Origin: Pontibacter rufus
Lineage (GTDB): Bacteria; Bacteroidota; Bacteroidia; Cytophagales; Hymenobacteraceae
Direction of reading: 5' to 3'
DNA: 64,000 nucleotides
Assembly (NCBI RefSeq): GCF_015694705.1
Contig: NZ_JADQDR010000001.1
Span: forward strand, 682,001-746,000
The notes under the pieces were generated by a model, which was not told the DNA's origin, searched no databases, and was given only the letters and a program-made list of their open reading frames with translations. Below, one piece after another: positions 36,671 through 45,969 of the stretch; positions within the stretch are counted from its first letter, which is position 1; the number at the start of each line of letters is the position of its first letter. The translations under genes and the position numbers were made by a program.

Positions 36671-39600
36671 ATGCCTCAACTGTTTGCCCTTTATATGATC
36701 CGTTCTTTTAATTTCGTCCTTCTTCTTTTACTCCTCTTATCAATTCTTGTGCTGCCGGCATGCCAGCAACAGGAAAAGCATCTTTTTGAAATATTGTCTT
36801 CAGACCAAACCGGTATCCGCTTTTCGAATCGCATTACAGAATCGGATACGATGAATGTACTCAGGCAGGAGTATGTCTATAATGGAGGCGGTGTAGGCAT
36901 TGGTGATTTCAACAACGACGGGCTGCCGGACATTTACTTCACGGGCAACATGGTTTCCAACAGGCTTTACCTGAACAAAGGTAACTTTAAGTTCGACGAC
37001 GTAACAAATAAGGCTGGTGTAACCGGAGAAGGCAAATGGTGTTCCGGTGTGGCGCTGGTCGACATAAATAATGATGGCTGGCTGGACATGTATGTCGGCG
37101 CCACCATGAAAAAGGATTCGCTTAGCCGGGCTAACCTGCTGTACATCAACAAGGGGCCGGGCAAAGACGGCGTACCGGCTTTTACAGAGTCAGCGGCAAA
37201 GTATGGCATTGCCGACACGGGTTATACAACCAATGCTGCTTTCTTTGACTATGATAACGATGGTGACCTGGATTTATATGTGCTCATCAGCGTCATTAAC
37301 AAAGGCGTGCCCAGCACCTACCGTAAGAAGATAACGGATGGGTCTGCCCTGAATACAGACCGGCTTTATCGCAACAACGGAGATAATACTTTTACCAACG
37401 TGTCGCGTGAGACAGGGATTCTGATCGAAGGGTTTGGCCTGGGCGTTGCCATCAATGATATAAACCTGGATGGCTGGCCGGATATATACGTAACCAACGA
37501 CTATCTCTCTAATGATCTGCTATACATCAATAACCAGGATGGTACTTTCACTAACAGGCTGGCAGATTACATAAAGCATACGAGTTCCTCGGCTATGGGA
37601 AACAGCGTAACTGACATCAACAACGATGGGCTGGTGGATATTCTGGCGCTGGACATGCTGCCTGAAGATAATAAGCGCCAGAAGATGATGTTGATGGGGA
37701 ATAATTATGCCGCCTACCTCAACAACGATATCTATGGATACGAACACCAGTACGTCCGGAATACATTGCAGCTAAACCAGGGTATGACGCCTGCAGGGCA
37801 CCCGGTATTCAGCGAAGTTGGCCAAATGACAGGCCTTTACAGAACTGATTGGAGTTGGGCACCTTTGGTGGCCGATTTTGATAATGATGGCCTGCGAGAT
37901 GTGATCATCACTAATGGTTTTCCAAGAGACATCACAGACCAGGATTTCAGAGTTTACAGGAATGGGCCCGCCGGCGCAGTTGGAGGCTATAAGTACCTGG
38001 CCGACTCCATCCCGGTTGTCAAAATATCGAACTATGCTTATAAAAACAAAGGTGATCTGTCATTTAGCAACGTAACCCAGAACTGGGGATTGGATATCCC
38101 TTCTTTTTCGAACGGGGCAGCCTATGCGGATTTAGACAATGACGGGGACTTAGACTTCGTGGTAAACAACATCAACGACAGTGCCCTGGTGTATCAGAAC
38201 AGCCTTTATACGGCAGAGGCAAAGCCCGTCCGGAATCACTTTTTACGGGTGAAGTTTAAAGGCAAAGCCCCGAACAGCGCTGGATTGGGTGCTACGGCAA
38301 CTTTATACTATGGCAAAGGCAAAAAACAGTTCCACGAAAACAGTATTTACAAAGGCTACTTGTCTTCAGTAGAAAGTATCGCGCATTTTGGTTTAGGCAA
38401 TCACCAGACGATTGATTCGCTAAAGGTGGTATGGCCTGGTGGGAATTATCAGTTGCTTAAAAATGTAAAAGCAGATCAGGTGCTGACACTTGACCAGAAG
38501 AATGCGCAACAGCTAAACAGTTCTCCAGCGAAAAAGGGTGTCCAGATGCAGCAAATCGCTTTCAGGGAAGTTGCCGGCGCGCTTGGTGTCCGGTATAAGA
38601 GCGCCGAAGAGGATGAGATAGATTTTAACTGGCAACGTACCCTGCCGCATAAATTGTCACAGTTTGGGCCGGGCATTGCAGCCGGCGATATTAACAATGA
38701 TGGGCTGGATGACTTTTATATCGGCGGAGCTGCAGGTAAAGCTGGTGGCCTTTTTATACAAAAGCAGGATGGCACTTTCCGGTTATCAACAGAAAATATT
38801 CCGACGGGCAAAACGGGAGAGGATATGGGAGTGTTGTTCTTCGACGCGGATAAAGATAGTGATCAGGATTTATACGTCTCCAGTGGCAGCTATGAGTTTC
38901 TGGAGGGCTCAGAACAGCTACAGGATTTGCTATACTTGAATGATGGCAAAGGCAACTTTACACTTGCAAAGGAGGCTTTGCCTGTATTAACAGGAAGTAA
39001 ATCCAGTGTGAGAGCGGCAGATTATGACAAAGATGGTGACCTCGATTTGTTTGTGGCAGGCCGGGTACTGCCCGGAAAGTACCCGTTGGCGCCACAAAGT
39101 TACATTCTGCAAAATCAGGACGGACGTTTTACAGATGTTACCGCATCGGTGAGCCCGGAACTGATGAGCCTGGGCATGGTAACAGATGCTGTATGGTCTG
39201 ACTTTAACCGTGATGGCAATGTGGACCTGGTTATAGCAGGGGAGTGGCTGCCGATCACTTTTCTTCAGAATACAAAAGGTAAGTTTAAGAACATTACGGC
39301 CGCCACAGGGCTTGCAACTTACACGGGCTGGTGGAACAGTCTGGCCGCAGGAGATTTTGACAACGACGGCGATATAGATTATGTAGCAGGTAACCTGGGC
39401 CTGAACACCAATTACGTAGCCTCCGCCAGCCAACCGCTGAGTGTGTTTGCAAAAGACTTTGACAGTAACGGAAGCATAGATCCCGTAATGGTCTGCTACC
39501 TTAAAGCCGAAGATGGCACCATGAAGCCGTATCCGATGCATGCGCGCGATGATCTGAATGCGCAAATGCCCCGCACCAGAAGCATTTTTCCGCGCTACAT

Positions 39601-40258
39601 TGATTATGCAAAAGCAACCATTGATGAGGTAATACCTCAGGCCGAACGGAAAGGTGCTTTAATGCTGCAGGCAACACATTTCCAGAGTAGCTACATGGAG
39701 AACCTGGGGCAGGGCAAATTTAAATTGAAGGTGCTTCCCAAGGCCGCGCAACTGGCGCCCGTTTATGGCATGCAACCCGATGATGTAGACGGCGACGGCA
39801 ACCTGGATTTGCTCTTGGTTGGTAATGATTACGGAACAGAGGTTTTTACAGGCCGCTATGATGCTTTTACAGGGCTTTACCTGAAAGGAAATGGAAAAGG
39901 AGGGTTCCGGCCGGTACCGCTTGCCAGCAGCGGGTTCTTTGTAGACGGGGATGCCAAGGCTGTGGCCCAGGTTTTCAGTGCTAAAGGCCAGAAATTAACT
40001 CTTGTCACCCAAAATAACGACAGCTTACGTATTTTTGCGCCTGTTAATAAGGTTAATAATCAAATGAAGGTACTGGCATTGCAACCGCTGGATCATTTGA
40101 TAATCATTACTTACAAGAATGGTAAAAAGCAGGTTAAGGAACTTTACTACGGCCAGACTTATCTGTCACAATCATCACGTAAACTGAATCTTACAAGCGA
40201 CATGGCATCGGTACTGGTAAAAGATTTTAGTGGCCATACCCGTAAGGTACAACTGTAA
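36671..40258 (+). CDS. FG-GAP/VCBS repeat lipoprotein with ASPIC/UnbV domain (CRTAC1-like)
   Basis: About 1195 residues from the ATG at 36671; a GTG at 36653 and an ATG at 36695 are alternatives. The hydrophobic stretch FVLLLLLLLSILVLPACQQ is a lipoprotein signal. Many calcium-binding FG-GAP repeats follow, for example IGDFNNDGLPDIYFTGN, VDINNDGWLDMYVG, YDNDGDLDLYVL and DVDGDGNLDLLLVG. An ASPIC/UnbV segment (FKGKAPNSAGLGATATLYYG) sits near the middle. Such repeats build seven-bladed propellers at the cell surface. The same gene order, susC-susD-VCBS-haloperoxidase, is common in Bacteroidota polysaccharide loci. The exact role, probably surface binding, is not established. Confidence 0.88.
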   Translation: MPQLFALYMIRSFNFVLLLLLLLSILVLPACQQQEKHLFEILSSDQTGIRFSNRITESDTMNVLRQEYVYNGGGVGIGDFNNDGLPDIYFTGNMVSNRLYLNKGNFKFDDVTNKAGVTGEGKWCSGVALVDINNDGWLDMYVGATMKKDSLSRANLLYINKGPGKDGVPAFTESAAKYGIADTGYTTNAAFFDYDNDGDLDLYVLISVINKGVPSTYRKKITDGSALNTDRLYRNNGDNTFTNVSRETGILIEGFGLGVAINDINLDGWPDIYVTNDYLSNDLLYINNQDGTFTNRLADYIKHTSSSAMGNSVTDINNDGLVDILALDMLPEDNKRQKMMLMGNNYAAYLNNDIYGYEHQYVRNTLQLNQGMTPAGHPVFSEVGQMTGLYRTDWSWAPLVADFDNDGLRDVIITNGFPRDITDQDFRVYRNGPAGAVGGYKYLADSIPVVKISNYAYKNKGDLSFSNVTQNWGLDIPSFSNGAAYADLDNDGDLDFVVNNINDSALVYQNSLYTAEAKPVRNHFLRVKFKGKAPNSAGLGATATLYYGKGKKQFHENSIYKGYLSSVESIAHFGLGNHQTIDSLKVVWPGGNYQLLKNVKADQVLTLDQKNAQQLNSSPAKKGVQMQQIAFREVAGALGVRYKSAEEDEIDFNWQRTLPHKLSQFGPGIAAGDINNDGLDDFYIGGAAGKAGGLFIQKQDGTFRLSTENIPTGKTGEDMGVLFFDADKDSDQDLYVSSGSYEFLEGSEQLQDLLYLNDGKGNFTLAKEALPVLTGSKSSVRAADYDKDGDLDLFVAGRVLPGKYPLAPQSYILQNQDGRFTDVTASVSPELMSLGMVTDAVWSDFNRDGNVDLVIAGEWLPITFLQNTKGKFKNITAATGLATYTGWWNSLAAGDFDNDGDIDYVAGNLGLNTNYVASASQPLSVFAKDFDSNGSIDPVMVCYLKAEDGTMKPYPMHARDDLNAQMPRTRSIFPRYIDYAKATIDEVIPQAERKGALMLQATHFQSSYMENLGQGKFKLKVLPKAAQLAPVYGMQPDDVDGDGNLDLLLVGNDYGTEVFTGRYDAFTGLYLKGNGKGGFRPVPLASSGFFVDGDAKAVAQVFSAKGQKLTLVTQNNDSLRIFAPVNKVNNQMKVLALQPLDHLIIITYKNGKKQVKELYYGQTYLSQSSRKLNLTSDMASVLVKDFSGHTRKVQL

Positions 40259-40501
40259 TATGCAGTTCTGAAGATTCTTCTTAGCTCAGCTATAGTTTTA
40301 ACTTGAACTCGATAATTATAATGGTTAAAGTTGCTTCTTTAAGGTATAAATCTATAACTATCAGTTCACGAAGTATCTAAAAACAGGATTGGCTCAAAGT
40401 ATAACTGCTCCAAAAAAGTTAGAGCCTGCAACCAATGCAGGTAAACCACCGAGCAAAAGATCTATAATGCTTGGTTCTGGCCTGAAATGTAGCCTTACAT
40501 C

Positions 40502-40539
40502 AAAAAGGCCTGACGCTTGATAAAGTGCCAGGCCTTTTT
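40502..40539. terminator. Bidirectional terminator between FG-GAP and haloperoxidase genes
   Basis: AAAAAGGCCTG and CAGGCCTTTTT form an 11-bp stem with further partial pairing in the loop. It sits in the 307-base gap between convergent genes. The rest of that gap is AT-rich with one dispersed motif at 40397 and no gene. Confidence 0.8.
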
Positions 40540-40565
40540 GAGGTGAGCGGTCGGAGGAGTTTGCT

Positions 40566-41915
40566 TTATAGTTGTGCTGTTCTTGCCGCTTTGCGGGTAT
40601 GCAGCCTGGATAGCACATTGTTGCCTATGGCTTTGCCTTGTTCTGCCCCCAGATCGCAAGCCGGGAAGAAATGTATGCCGCCATACACACGGCTGTTGCC
40701 TACCTCAACGGCTGCCTCGTTAAAGGAACTGAACTTGCGGGGAGGTAAGCCGATTGCCATTTGGGAAGAGTCGGTAAAGGCAAACGAATCGCCGAACTCG
40801 TGTGTGAGCACGGTAGCCACTGCCGCCGATATAACACTATGCCCGCTGGGGAACTCAGGAAAAGGAGGCGTCTGCAAAATGGGTTCCCAGTCCTCGTCTA
40901 TGTAGCGGTTAATATAAGTAACCGGCCGGATGGAGTTATACTTGAATTTGGTATCCCAGCAACTGATAAATCCGTCTGAAAGGGCCGTGGTTACCAGCAC
41001 ATAAGTTTCAGCAGATTCCATCATACTTAGCTTATTTTGTTTGATGGCATAATTAGCGATAGAAACCCAATGGCCTGGTGGTGTTAATTTCTGTTTAAAG
41101 TAAGTAACATGCCCTTTGGTGTAGGATACATTCGGATTATCGTCCCAGAATCGGGCAATCAATAGCTTCTCCTCATCGATGCTCTTTACTAATTTATATA
41201 CTTTCTGAGCCTCATTGTAAAATGCAGAAGAAGCCGCAGAATCGAATGGCACCGGTACATCCGGCCTGAAAGCCGCGGCAGAATCCATCACAAAAGGGCG
41301 TATCATATTCCAGTGCGGTTCAATAGCCGTAGCATAATCCGGGGCAGTGGGCTGCCACACATCCGGTTTCTTCGAAAGCAGGTGTCTTGTCAGGGCGCGT
41401 GTCTCCTTATAGTTATCCTTTTTTGCCCAATTCAGGATATGCTCTCCCACTTTCCGGCCATAGGCTACAGAATTTTCGAGCACCTCTTTCCGGATGCCTA
41501 TCTCCTTAATTTTAGCCAGGTACTGATCTTCATATTTTTGCAGGTCAGCCTCTACCAGCGTGAGCTTCTTGCCCACTGTAGCAAAAGCTATAACACTGGA
41601 TACAGGATAATATATTTCCTGATTGGGTGCAGGCTTCGGCATGTTATCCAGGCCGTTCAGTTGCCCTGCAAGAGACATATAGGATGGATTGGCCGGAACC
41701 AGCGCCTCATATGCCGCTATGTTGGGATAAGTATAAATACGGCTCGCTACAGGTGGTGAAAAAATATCCTTGATAATTATTTCACTGAGGTGGCCGTTCC
41801 AGACCGTTAATTGTGTCTGAGAAAATTTATTGAGGGCAGCTACATCCTGCTTTTCCTGGCAGGCAGCAGTAAGCAAAACAGCAAACAGAAGTAACAGGTA
41901 CTTTATACTTCTCAT
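40566..41915 (-). CDS. Vanadium-haloperoxidase/PAP2-superfamily lipoprotein
   Basis: 449 residues with a lipoprotein signal, YLLLLFAVLLTAACQEK. The PAP2-type active site appears as FPEFPSGHSVISAA and SRVYGGIHFFPACDLG. These are the second and third motifs, with the His residues that bind vanadate or form the phospho-enzyme. YINRYIDEDWEPILQTPP precedes them as in bacterial vanadium-dependent haloperoxidase-like proteins. Whether it is a haloperoxidase or an acid phosphatase cannot be decided from sequence. It is convergent with the FG-GAP gene, its usual companion near SusCD systems. Confidence 0.88.
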   Translation of the reverse strand: MRSIKYLLLLFAVLLTAACQEKQDVAALNKFSQTQLTVWNGHLSEIIIKDIFSPPVASRIYTYPNIAAYEALVPANPSYMSLAGQLNGLDNMPKPAPNQEIYYPVSSVIAFATVGKKLTLVEADLQKYEDQYLAKIKEIGIRKEVLENSVAYGRKVGEHILNWAKKDNYKETRALTRHLLSKKPDVWQPTAPDYATAIEPHWNMIRPFVMDSAAAFRPDVPVPFDSAASSAFYNEAQKVYKLVKSIDEEKLLIARFWDDNPNVSYTKGHVTYFKQKLTPPGHWVSIANYAIKQNKLSMMESAETYVLVTTALSDGFISCWDTKFKYNSIRPVTYINRYIDEDWEPILQTPPFPEFPSGHSVISAAVATVLTHEFGDSFAFTDSSQMAIGLPPRKFSSFNEAAVEVGNSRVYGGIHFFPACDLGAEQGKAIGNNVLSRLHTRKAARTAQL

Positions 41916-42358
41916 AACTTTATATTGTAAGATAAATCAATTTTTCAAGTTAAGTATAAGCCGGAAATAAATCTACTTTCTGACTAGCGATGCTCTTGCA
42001 TTTCACTTCAAATATAAGATATTATCCTATTTAAAAGGAACCAAGTACAAGGATGTAGCAGTTTTAGCAGGAAGAAAGTTCATTCATGGCGCAAAATCAT
42101 GTTTTACTGCAACATTCTGATTTAAAGCCGGTTGTTGGCTGTGGCAGTCTTGCAACAGTAAAAGATCAGGTTGTTTCAAGTAGATCTTGGTTGGATTAAA
42201 GTTAAGGTATCAGAGATTTAATGGGTGACTTTGCGGATACACTCTTCTTAAAAACTAAATTAGGCGCTATATTGCAAATACTTTGCTTAACGTTAAGCAA
42301 AGTATCTCCGGGCTAAGTATAATTAACCAAACTTTACATAAGCGAAAAACCTATCTGA
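41916..42358. other. Divergent intergenic region between haloperoxidase and ThuA genes
   Basis: 443 bases with no gene. It holds the 28-bp palindrome at 42278-42305 and dispersed motifs at 41952 and 42315. No exact promoter consensus was found. Confidence 0.6.
42278..42305. promoter_or_regulatory. 28-bp perfect palindrome, candidate LacI-family operator
   Basis: The left half is ATACTTTGCTTAAC and the right half its exact complement. The centre GCTTAACGTTAAGC with a CG at the dyad axis is the layout of LacI/GalR operators. It lies 54 bases before the ThuA gene start, where a repressor could block transcription. It cannot be a terminator for the divergent gene, which starts 360 bases away and runs in the opposite direction. 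Confidence 0.65.
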
Positions 42359-45300
42359 ATGATGATAAAGCATCACCCTTTAAAAGCTATCAGGCCGCTG
42401 CTGTACTGCCTGGCCGCCCTGTTTCTTTTTAGTTGTTCCGGCGAGAAAGAGAATAGAATACTTATCTTCTCAAAAAGCAATACAGGCCAGCAAACTTCTG
42501 AAGAAGCCATTAAAGCGCTGGCTGCGTACGCTTCTCAAAACGGCATAACTGCAGATACAACCTCCAATCCTGATTTTTTTGTTGAAGATTCACTGAAGCA
42601 CTATGGCAGTGTTGTGTTCCTGCATACGTCGCAGGACGTGCTGAATACCCGGCAGCAAAACGAAATAGAGCGTTTTGTGCAGGCAGGCGGTGGCGTTGCG
42701 GGCGTACATGCTGCGGGCAGTTCGCAGTACCAGTGGCCATGGTTTAACAAGATGCTGGGTGCTACTTACATCAAACAGCCCGACAGTCTTGCTACTGTTG
42801 CCAACATCGATATGCAGGTTAAAGGGGAGGACAGTCTGCTATTGAAAGGACTTCCCAAGAAATGGTACCAGTCGGACGCGCTTCTTAAAATGGAATCGTT
42901 AAACCCTGAAGCGGAGGTAGTGGTAGAAACAGGACAGAAGGCGCCCGTGTCGTGGTACAGGGAGTATGATGGTGGCCGCATGTTTTATACTGCTGCCGGA
43001 GGTACTGCCGAAAGTTATAAAAACAAGAACTTCCTGCAGCATGTGCTGGGCGGCATCAGGTATACTTTGGAGGGGCCGGCACTTGATTACGAAAAAGCTT
43101 CAACCGAAAAGGTGCCGGAAGATAACCGCTTTCTGCAAATAGTGCTGGATACTTACCTCCACGAGCCCATCGAAATGGAAGTGATGAACGATGGCCGCGT
43201 GTTATTTATCGAACGCCTGGGAACACTGAAGTTGTACGAGCCGGAGAAAAAAGCGACCCGGGTGTTGGCCAACCTGGATGTGCATACCGAAGGAAACTAC
43301 GAAGACGGCCTGCTTGGCCTGGAACTGGACCCTGACTTTGACAAGAACAACTACATTTACCTTTACTACTCCCCGGAAGGAAATAAATCAGTTCAGAACC
43401 TGTCGCGGTTTAAGCTGCTGGGTGGCGACAGCCTGATTATGCGCTCCGAAAAAGTGGTGCTGGAAGTGCCGGTGCAGCGCGAAACCTGCTGCCACTCTGC
43501 CGGCAACGTATACTTCGGGCCGGATGGCTATTTATACTTAACAACCGGCGATAATACCAGTTCTAAGGAATCGGATGGCTTTACACCAATTGATGAGCGC
43601 CCGGGCCGCGGTCCCTTTGATGCCCAGAAGTCATCAGGCAACACCCACGATTTACGCGGTAAAATACTGCGCATCAAAGTAAATCCGGACGGCTCTTATT
43701 CTATTCCCGAAGGTAACCTGTTCCCCGCCGATGGCTCCCAGGGCAGACCGGAAATTTATGTAATGGGTGCCCGCAACCCGTACCGCATGGTAGTGGATAA
43801 GCGCGGATACGTGTACTGGGGCGATGTAGGCCCGGATGGCGGCGTTGCCACTGAACGCGGACCGCTGAGCCAGGACGAATGGAACCAGGCGCGCAGGCCA
43901 GGCTATTACGGCTGGCCGTACTTTGTAGGAAACAACAAGGCTTATGCTGATTTTAACTTTGCCACCAACGAAGTTGGGCCGCGGTTTAATCCGCTGCACC
44001 CGGTAAACGAATCTCCGAACAACTATGGCTCCAAGATACTGCCGCCTGCTCAGAAAGCGATGATCTGGTATCCGTATGGCGAGTCCGAAGAGTTTCCGAT
44101 GCTGGGCACCGGTTCGCGCAGCGCCATGGCCGGGCCGTTCTATTATGCCAGCGATTACAAGTCTTCGCGCTACAAGTTTCCGAAATACTACGACAACAAG
44201 ATGTTCATTTTTGAATGGGCGCGTGATTGGGTAAAGGTGCTGACGTTTAACGAAGATGGTGACCTGCAGAAGATAGAGCCGTTCCTGCCAAGCCAGAAAT
44301 TCGCGCACCCGATAGACATGAAGTTCGGAAGCGACGGCGCTATGTATGTGCTGCAGTATGGCGCAAATTATTTTGCCCGCAATCCCGACGCCACACTGGT
44401 TCGCATTGAGTATGCCGAAGGCAACCGGCAGCCTGTAGCCCAGATTGACGCGACCAAAACAGTTGGCGCTGCTCCGTTTAAAGTAAAACTGTCGGGCAAA
44501 GGATCTTTTGATTACGACAAAGAAGATCAATTGACGTATGAATGGCAGTCTGGAGCCGGCGAGAAATCTTCGGAGGCAGCGCCAACGTTTACCTACACCA
44601 AGCCCGGCGTTTATCGTCCTAAACTGACCGTAACAGACAAGGAAGGCGACAAATCAACCGCTGAAATCGAGATAAAGGTGGGTAACGATGTGCCCGAGGT
44701 GCAGATAGCGATTGCAGGCAACCGCAGCTTTTACTTTGATGACAGAACAATCAACTACAAAGTAAACGTGCGCGACAAAGAAGACGGGCAACTAAGTGAG
44801 GGTATAAATCCGGGAGAGGTGCGCTTCGATATCGATTACCTGGCGGAAGGGAAAGACATGGCGCTGCTGACATCCAACCAGAACGGAGCAGGCGGATCTG
44901 TTAAGTTTATCCGGGGCAAAACGCTGATAGCTGAAAGCGATTGCCAGTCGTGTCATGCGCTGGATCAGAAATCTATCGGGCCGGCTTTCAAGGAAGTGGC
45001 AACCAGGTATAAGGGAGATGACAAGGCAGTGCCGATGCTGGCGAATAAGATTATAACTGGTGGCAACGGCAATTGGGGAAAAACCATGATGGCCGCTCAC
45101 CCGCAACTGTCTGAGAAGGAAACTACCGAAATGGTGAAGTATATCCTGTCGCTGGCCGGTGATGCGCAAAGCAGGCTGCCTTTGGCCGGCACGTTTACGC
45201 TGAAAGACCATGCAGGAGCCGGTGAATCCGGAATGTACGTAATCTCGGCAAGCTATACCGACAAAGGCAACAAAGTAACCGGGCCGCTCACCGGGCGTGA

Positions 45301-45736
45301 AGTCGTAATGCTGCGAAACCCCAAAGTACAGGCCGAGGATTTTGATTCGTTCCGGAACGTAGGGCGCCAACAGCCGCATGGTGATGGTAATTCTGTGGTG
45401 AGTGATATCAAAGATGGCTCTTACATCTCTTTTAAGAATATCGATTTAACAGGTATAAAAGAGATAGCGTTCCAGGTGATGTCGCGTGACAACGACGGAA
45501 CAATTGAGGTAAGGGCAGGATCTCCGAATGGCAAACTGGTGGGCACCGCCAACATCAACCCCGGCTTGGATGAGCAAGGATGGAAGACGGTTACGGTTCC
45601 CGTAATCACAAGGCCAAAAGGCGTGAATGAATTGTTCTTTGTGTTCCGCAACAAAGTGGTGAAGGATAAAAGCTTCATGAACCTGGATTGGATTTATTTT
45701 GGGATGGATACTGGTAAGACAATGGCCTCCAGGTAA
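42359..45736 (+). CDS. Five-domain secreted lipoprotein: ThuA, PQQ-type sugar dehydrogenase, PKD, cytochrome c, CBM6-like
   Basis: 1125 residues with a lipoprotein signal (LLYCLAALFLFSCSGEKE). Domains in order: ThuA-like (about 30-235; VVFLHTSQDVLNTRQQNEIE, GGVAGVHAAG); GSDH/PQQ-dependent glucose dehydrogenase-type propeller (about 250-690; DGLLGLELDPDFDKNNYIYL, VMGARNPYRMVVD); PKD (about 698-780); class I cytochrome c with CQSCH at 862-866 and a KSIGPAF loop; and a C-terminal CBM6-like sandwich (about 990-1120; QAEDFDSF). This suggests periplasmic sugar oxidation with electrons passed to heme. The haem is covalent, so maturation proteins are needed. ThuA relatives act in trehalose/disaccharide use. 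Substrate unknown. Confidence 0.9.
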   Translation: MMIKHHPLKAIRPLLYCLAALFLFSCSGEKENRILIFSKSNTGQQTSEEAIKALAAYASQNGITADTTSNPDFFVEDSLKHYGSVVFLHTSQDVLNTRQQNEIERFVQAGGGVAGVHAAGSSQYQWPWFNKMLGATYIKQPDSLATVANIDMQVKGEDSLLLKGLPKKWYQSDALLKMESLNPEAEVVVETGQKAPVSWYREYDGGRMFYTAAGGTAESYKNKNFLQHVLGGIRYTLEGPALDYEKASTEKVPEDNRFLQIVLDTYLHEPIEMEVMNDGRVLFIERLGTLKLYEPEKKATRVLANLDVHTEGNYEDGLLGLELDPDFDKNNYIYLYYSPEGNKSVQNLSRFKLLGGDSLIMRSEKVVLEVPVQRETCCHSAGNVYFGPDGYLYLTTGDNTSSKESDGFTPIDERPGRGPFDAQKSSGNTHDLRGKILRIKVNPDGSYSIPEGNLFPADGSQGRPEIYVMGARNPYRMVVDKRGYVYWGDVGPDGGVATERGPLSQDEWNQARRPGYYGWPYFVGNNKAYADFNFATNEVGPRFNPLHPVNESPNNYGSKILPPAQKAMIWYPYGESEEFPMLGTGSRSAMAGPFYYASDYKSSRYKFPKYYDNKMFIFEWARDWVKVLTFNEDGDLQKIEPFLPSQKFAHPIDMKFGSDGAMYVLQYGANYFARNPDATLVRIEYAEGNRQPVAQIDATKTVGAAPFKVKLSGKGSFDYDKEDQLTYEWQSGAGEKSSEAAPTFTYTKPGVYRPKLTVTDKEGDKSTAEIEIKVGNDVPEVQIAIAGNRSFYFDDRTINYKVNVRDKEDGQLSEGINPGEVRFDIDYLAEGKDMALLTSNQNGAGGSVKFIRGKTLIAESDCQSCHALDQKSIGPAFKEVATRYKGDDKAVPMLANKIITGGNGNWGKTMMAAHPQLSEKETTEMVKYILSLAGDAQSRLPLAGTFTLKDHAGAGESGMYVISASYTDKGNKVTGPLTGREVVMLRNPKVQAEDFDSFRNVGRQQPHGDGNSVVSDIKDGSYISFKNIDLTGIKEIAFQVMSRDNDGTIEVRAGSPNGKLVGTANINPGLDEQGWKTVTVPVITRPKGVNELFFVFRNKVVKDKSFMNLDWIYFGMDTGKTMASR

Positions 45737-45746
45737 AAACAGGTAT

Positions 45747-45807
45747 AAGTATAAACAGCAAAAAGGCCCTATGCACTGTGCACAAGGCCTTTTTGCTGTT
45801 TATACTT
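45747..45807. terminator. Bidirectional terminator with motif ends
   Basis: AAGTATAAACAGCAAAAAGG plus CC pairs perfectly with its complement ending TTTATACTT (22-bp stem), around a loop that contains the small dyad TGCACTGTGCA. Both ends are copies of the dispersed 9-mer. It separates the ThuA gene from the convergent isomerase gene. Confidence 0.9.
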
Positions 45808-45969
45808 TTTACAGGGAAGTTGGCTGTACTGCTTTCCTGATACCTGAAAGACGGCACAGGTAATTATAACCTACATTATACTTTCGCCCTGCTAAAAGGA
45901 TCTTGTGAATTACCTGCGGGTAGTCCCCAAGATTTTTTCAGGATGGCAGAACAGGCGGGAAAGCCTGGC

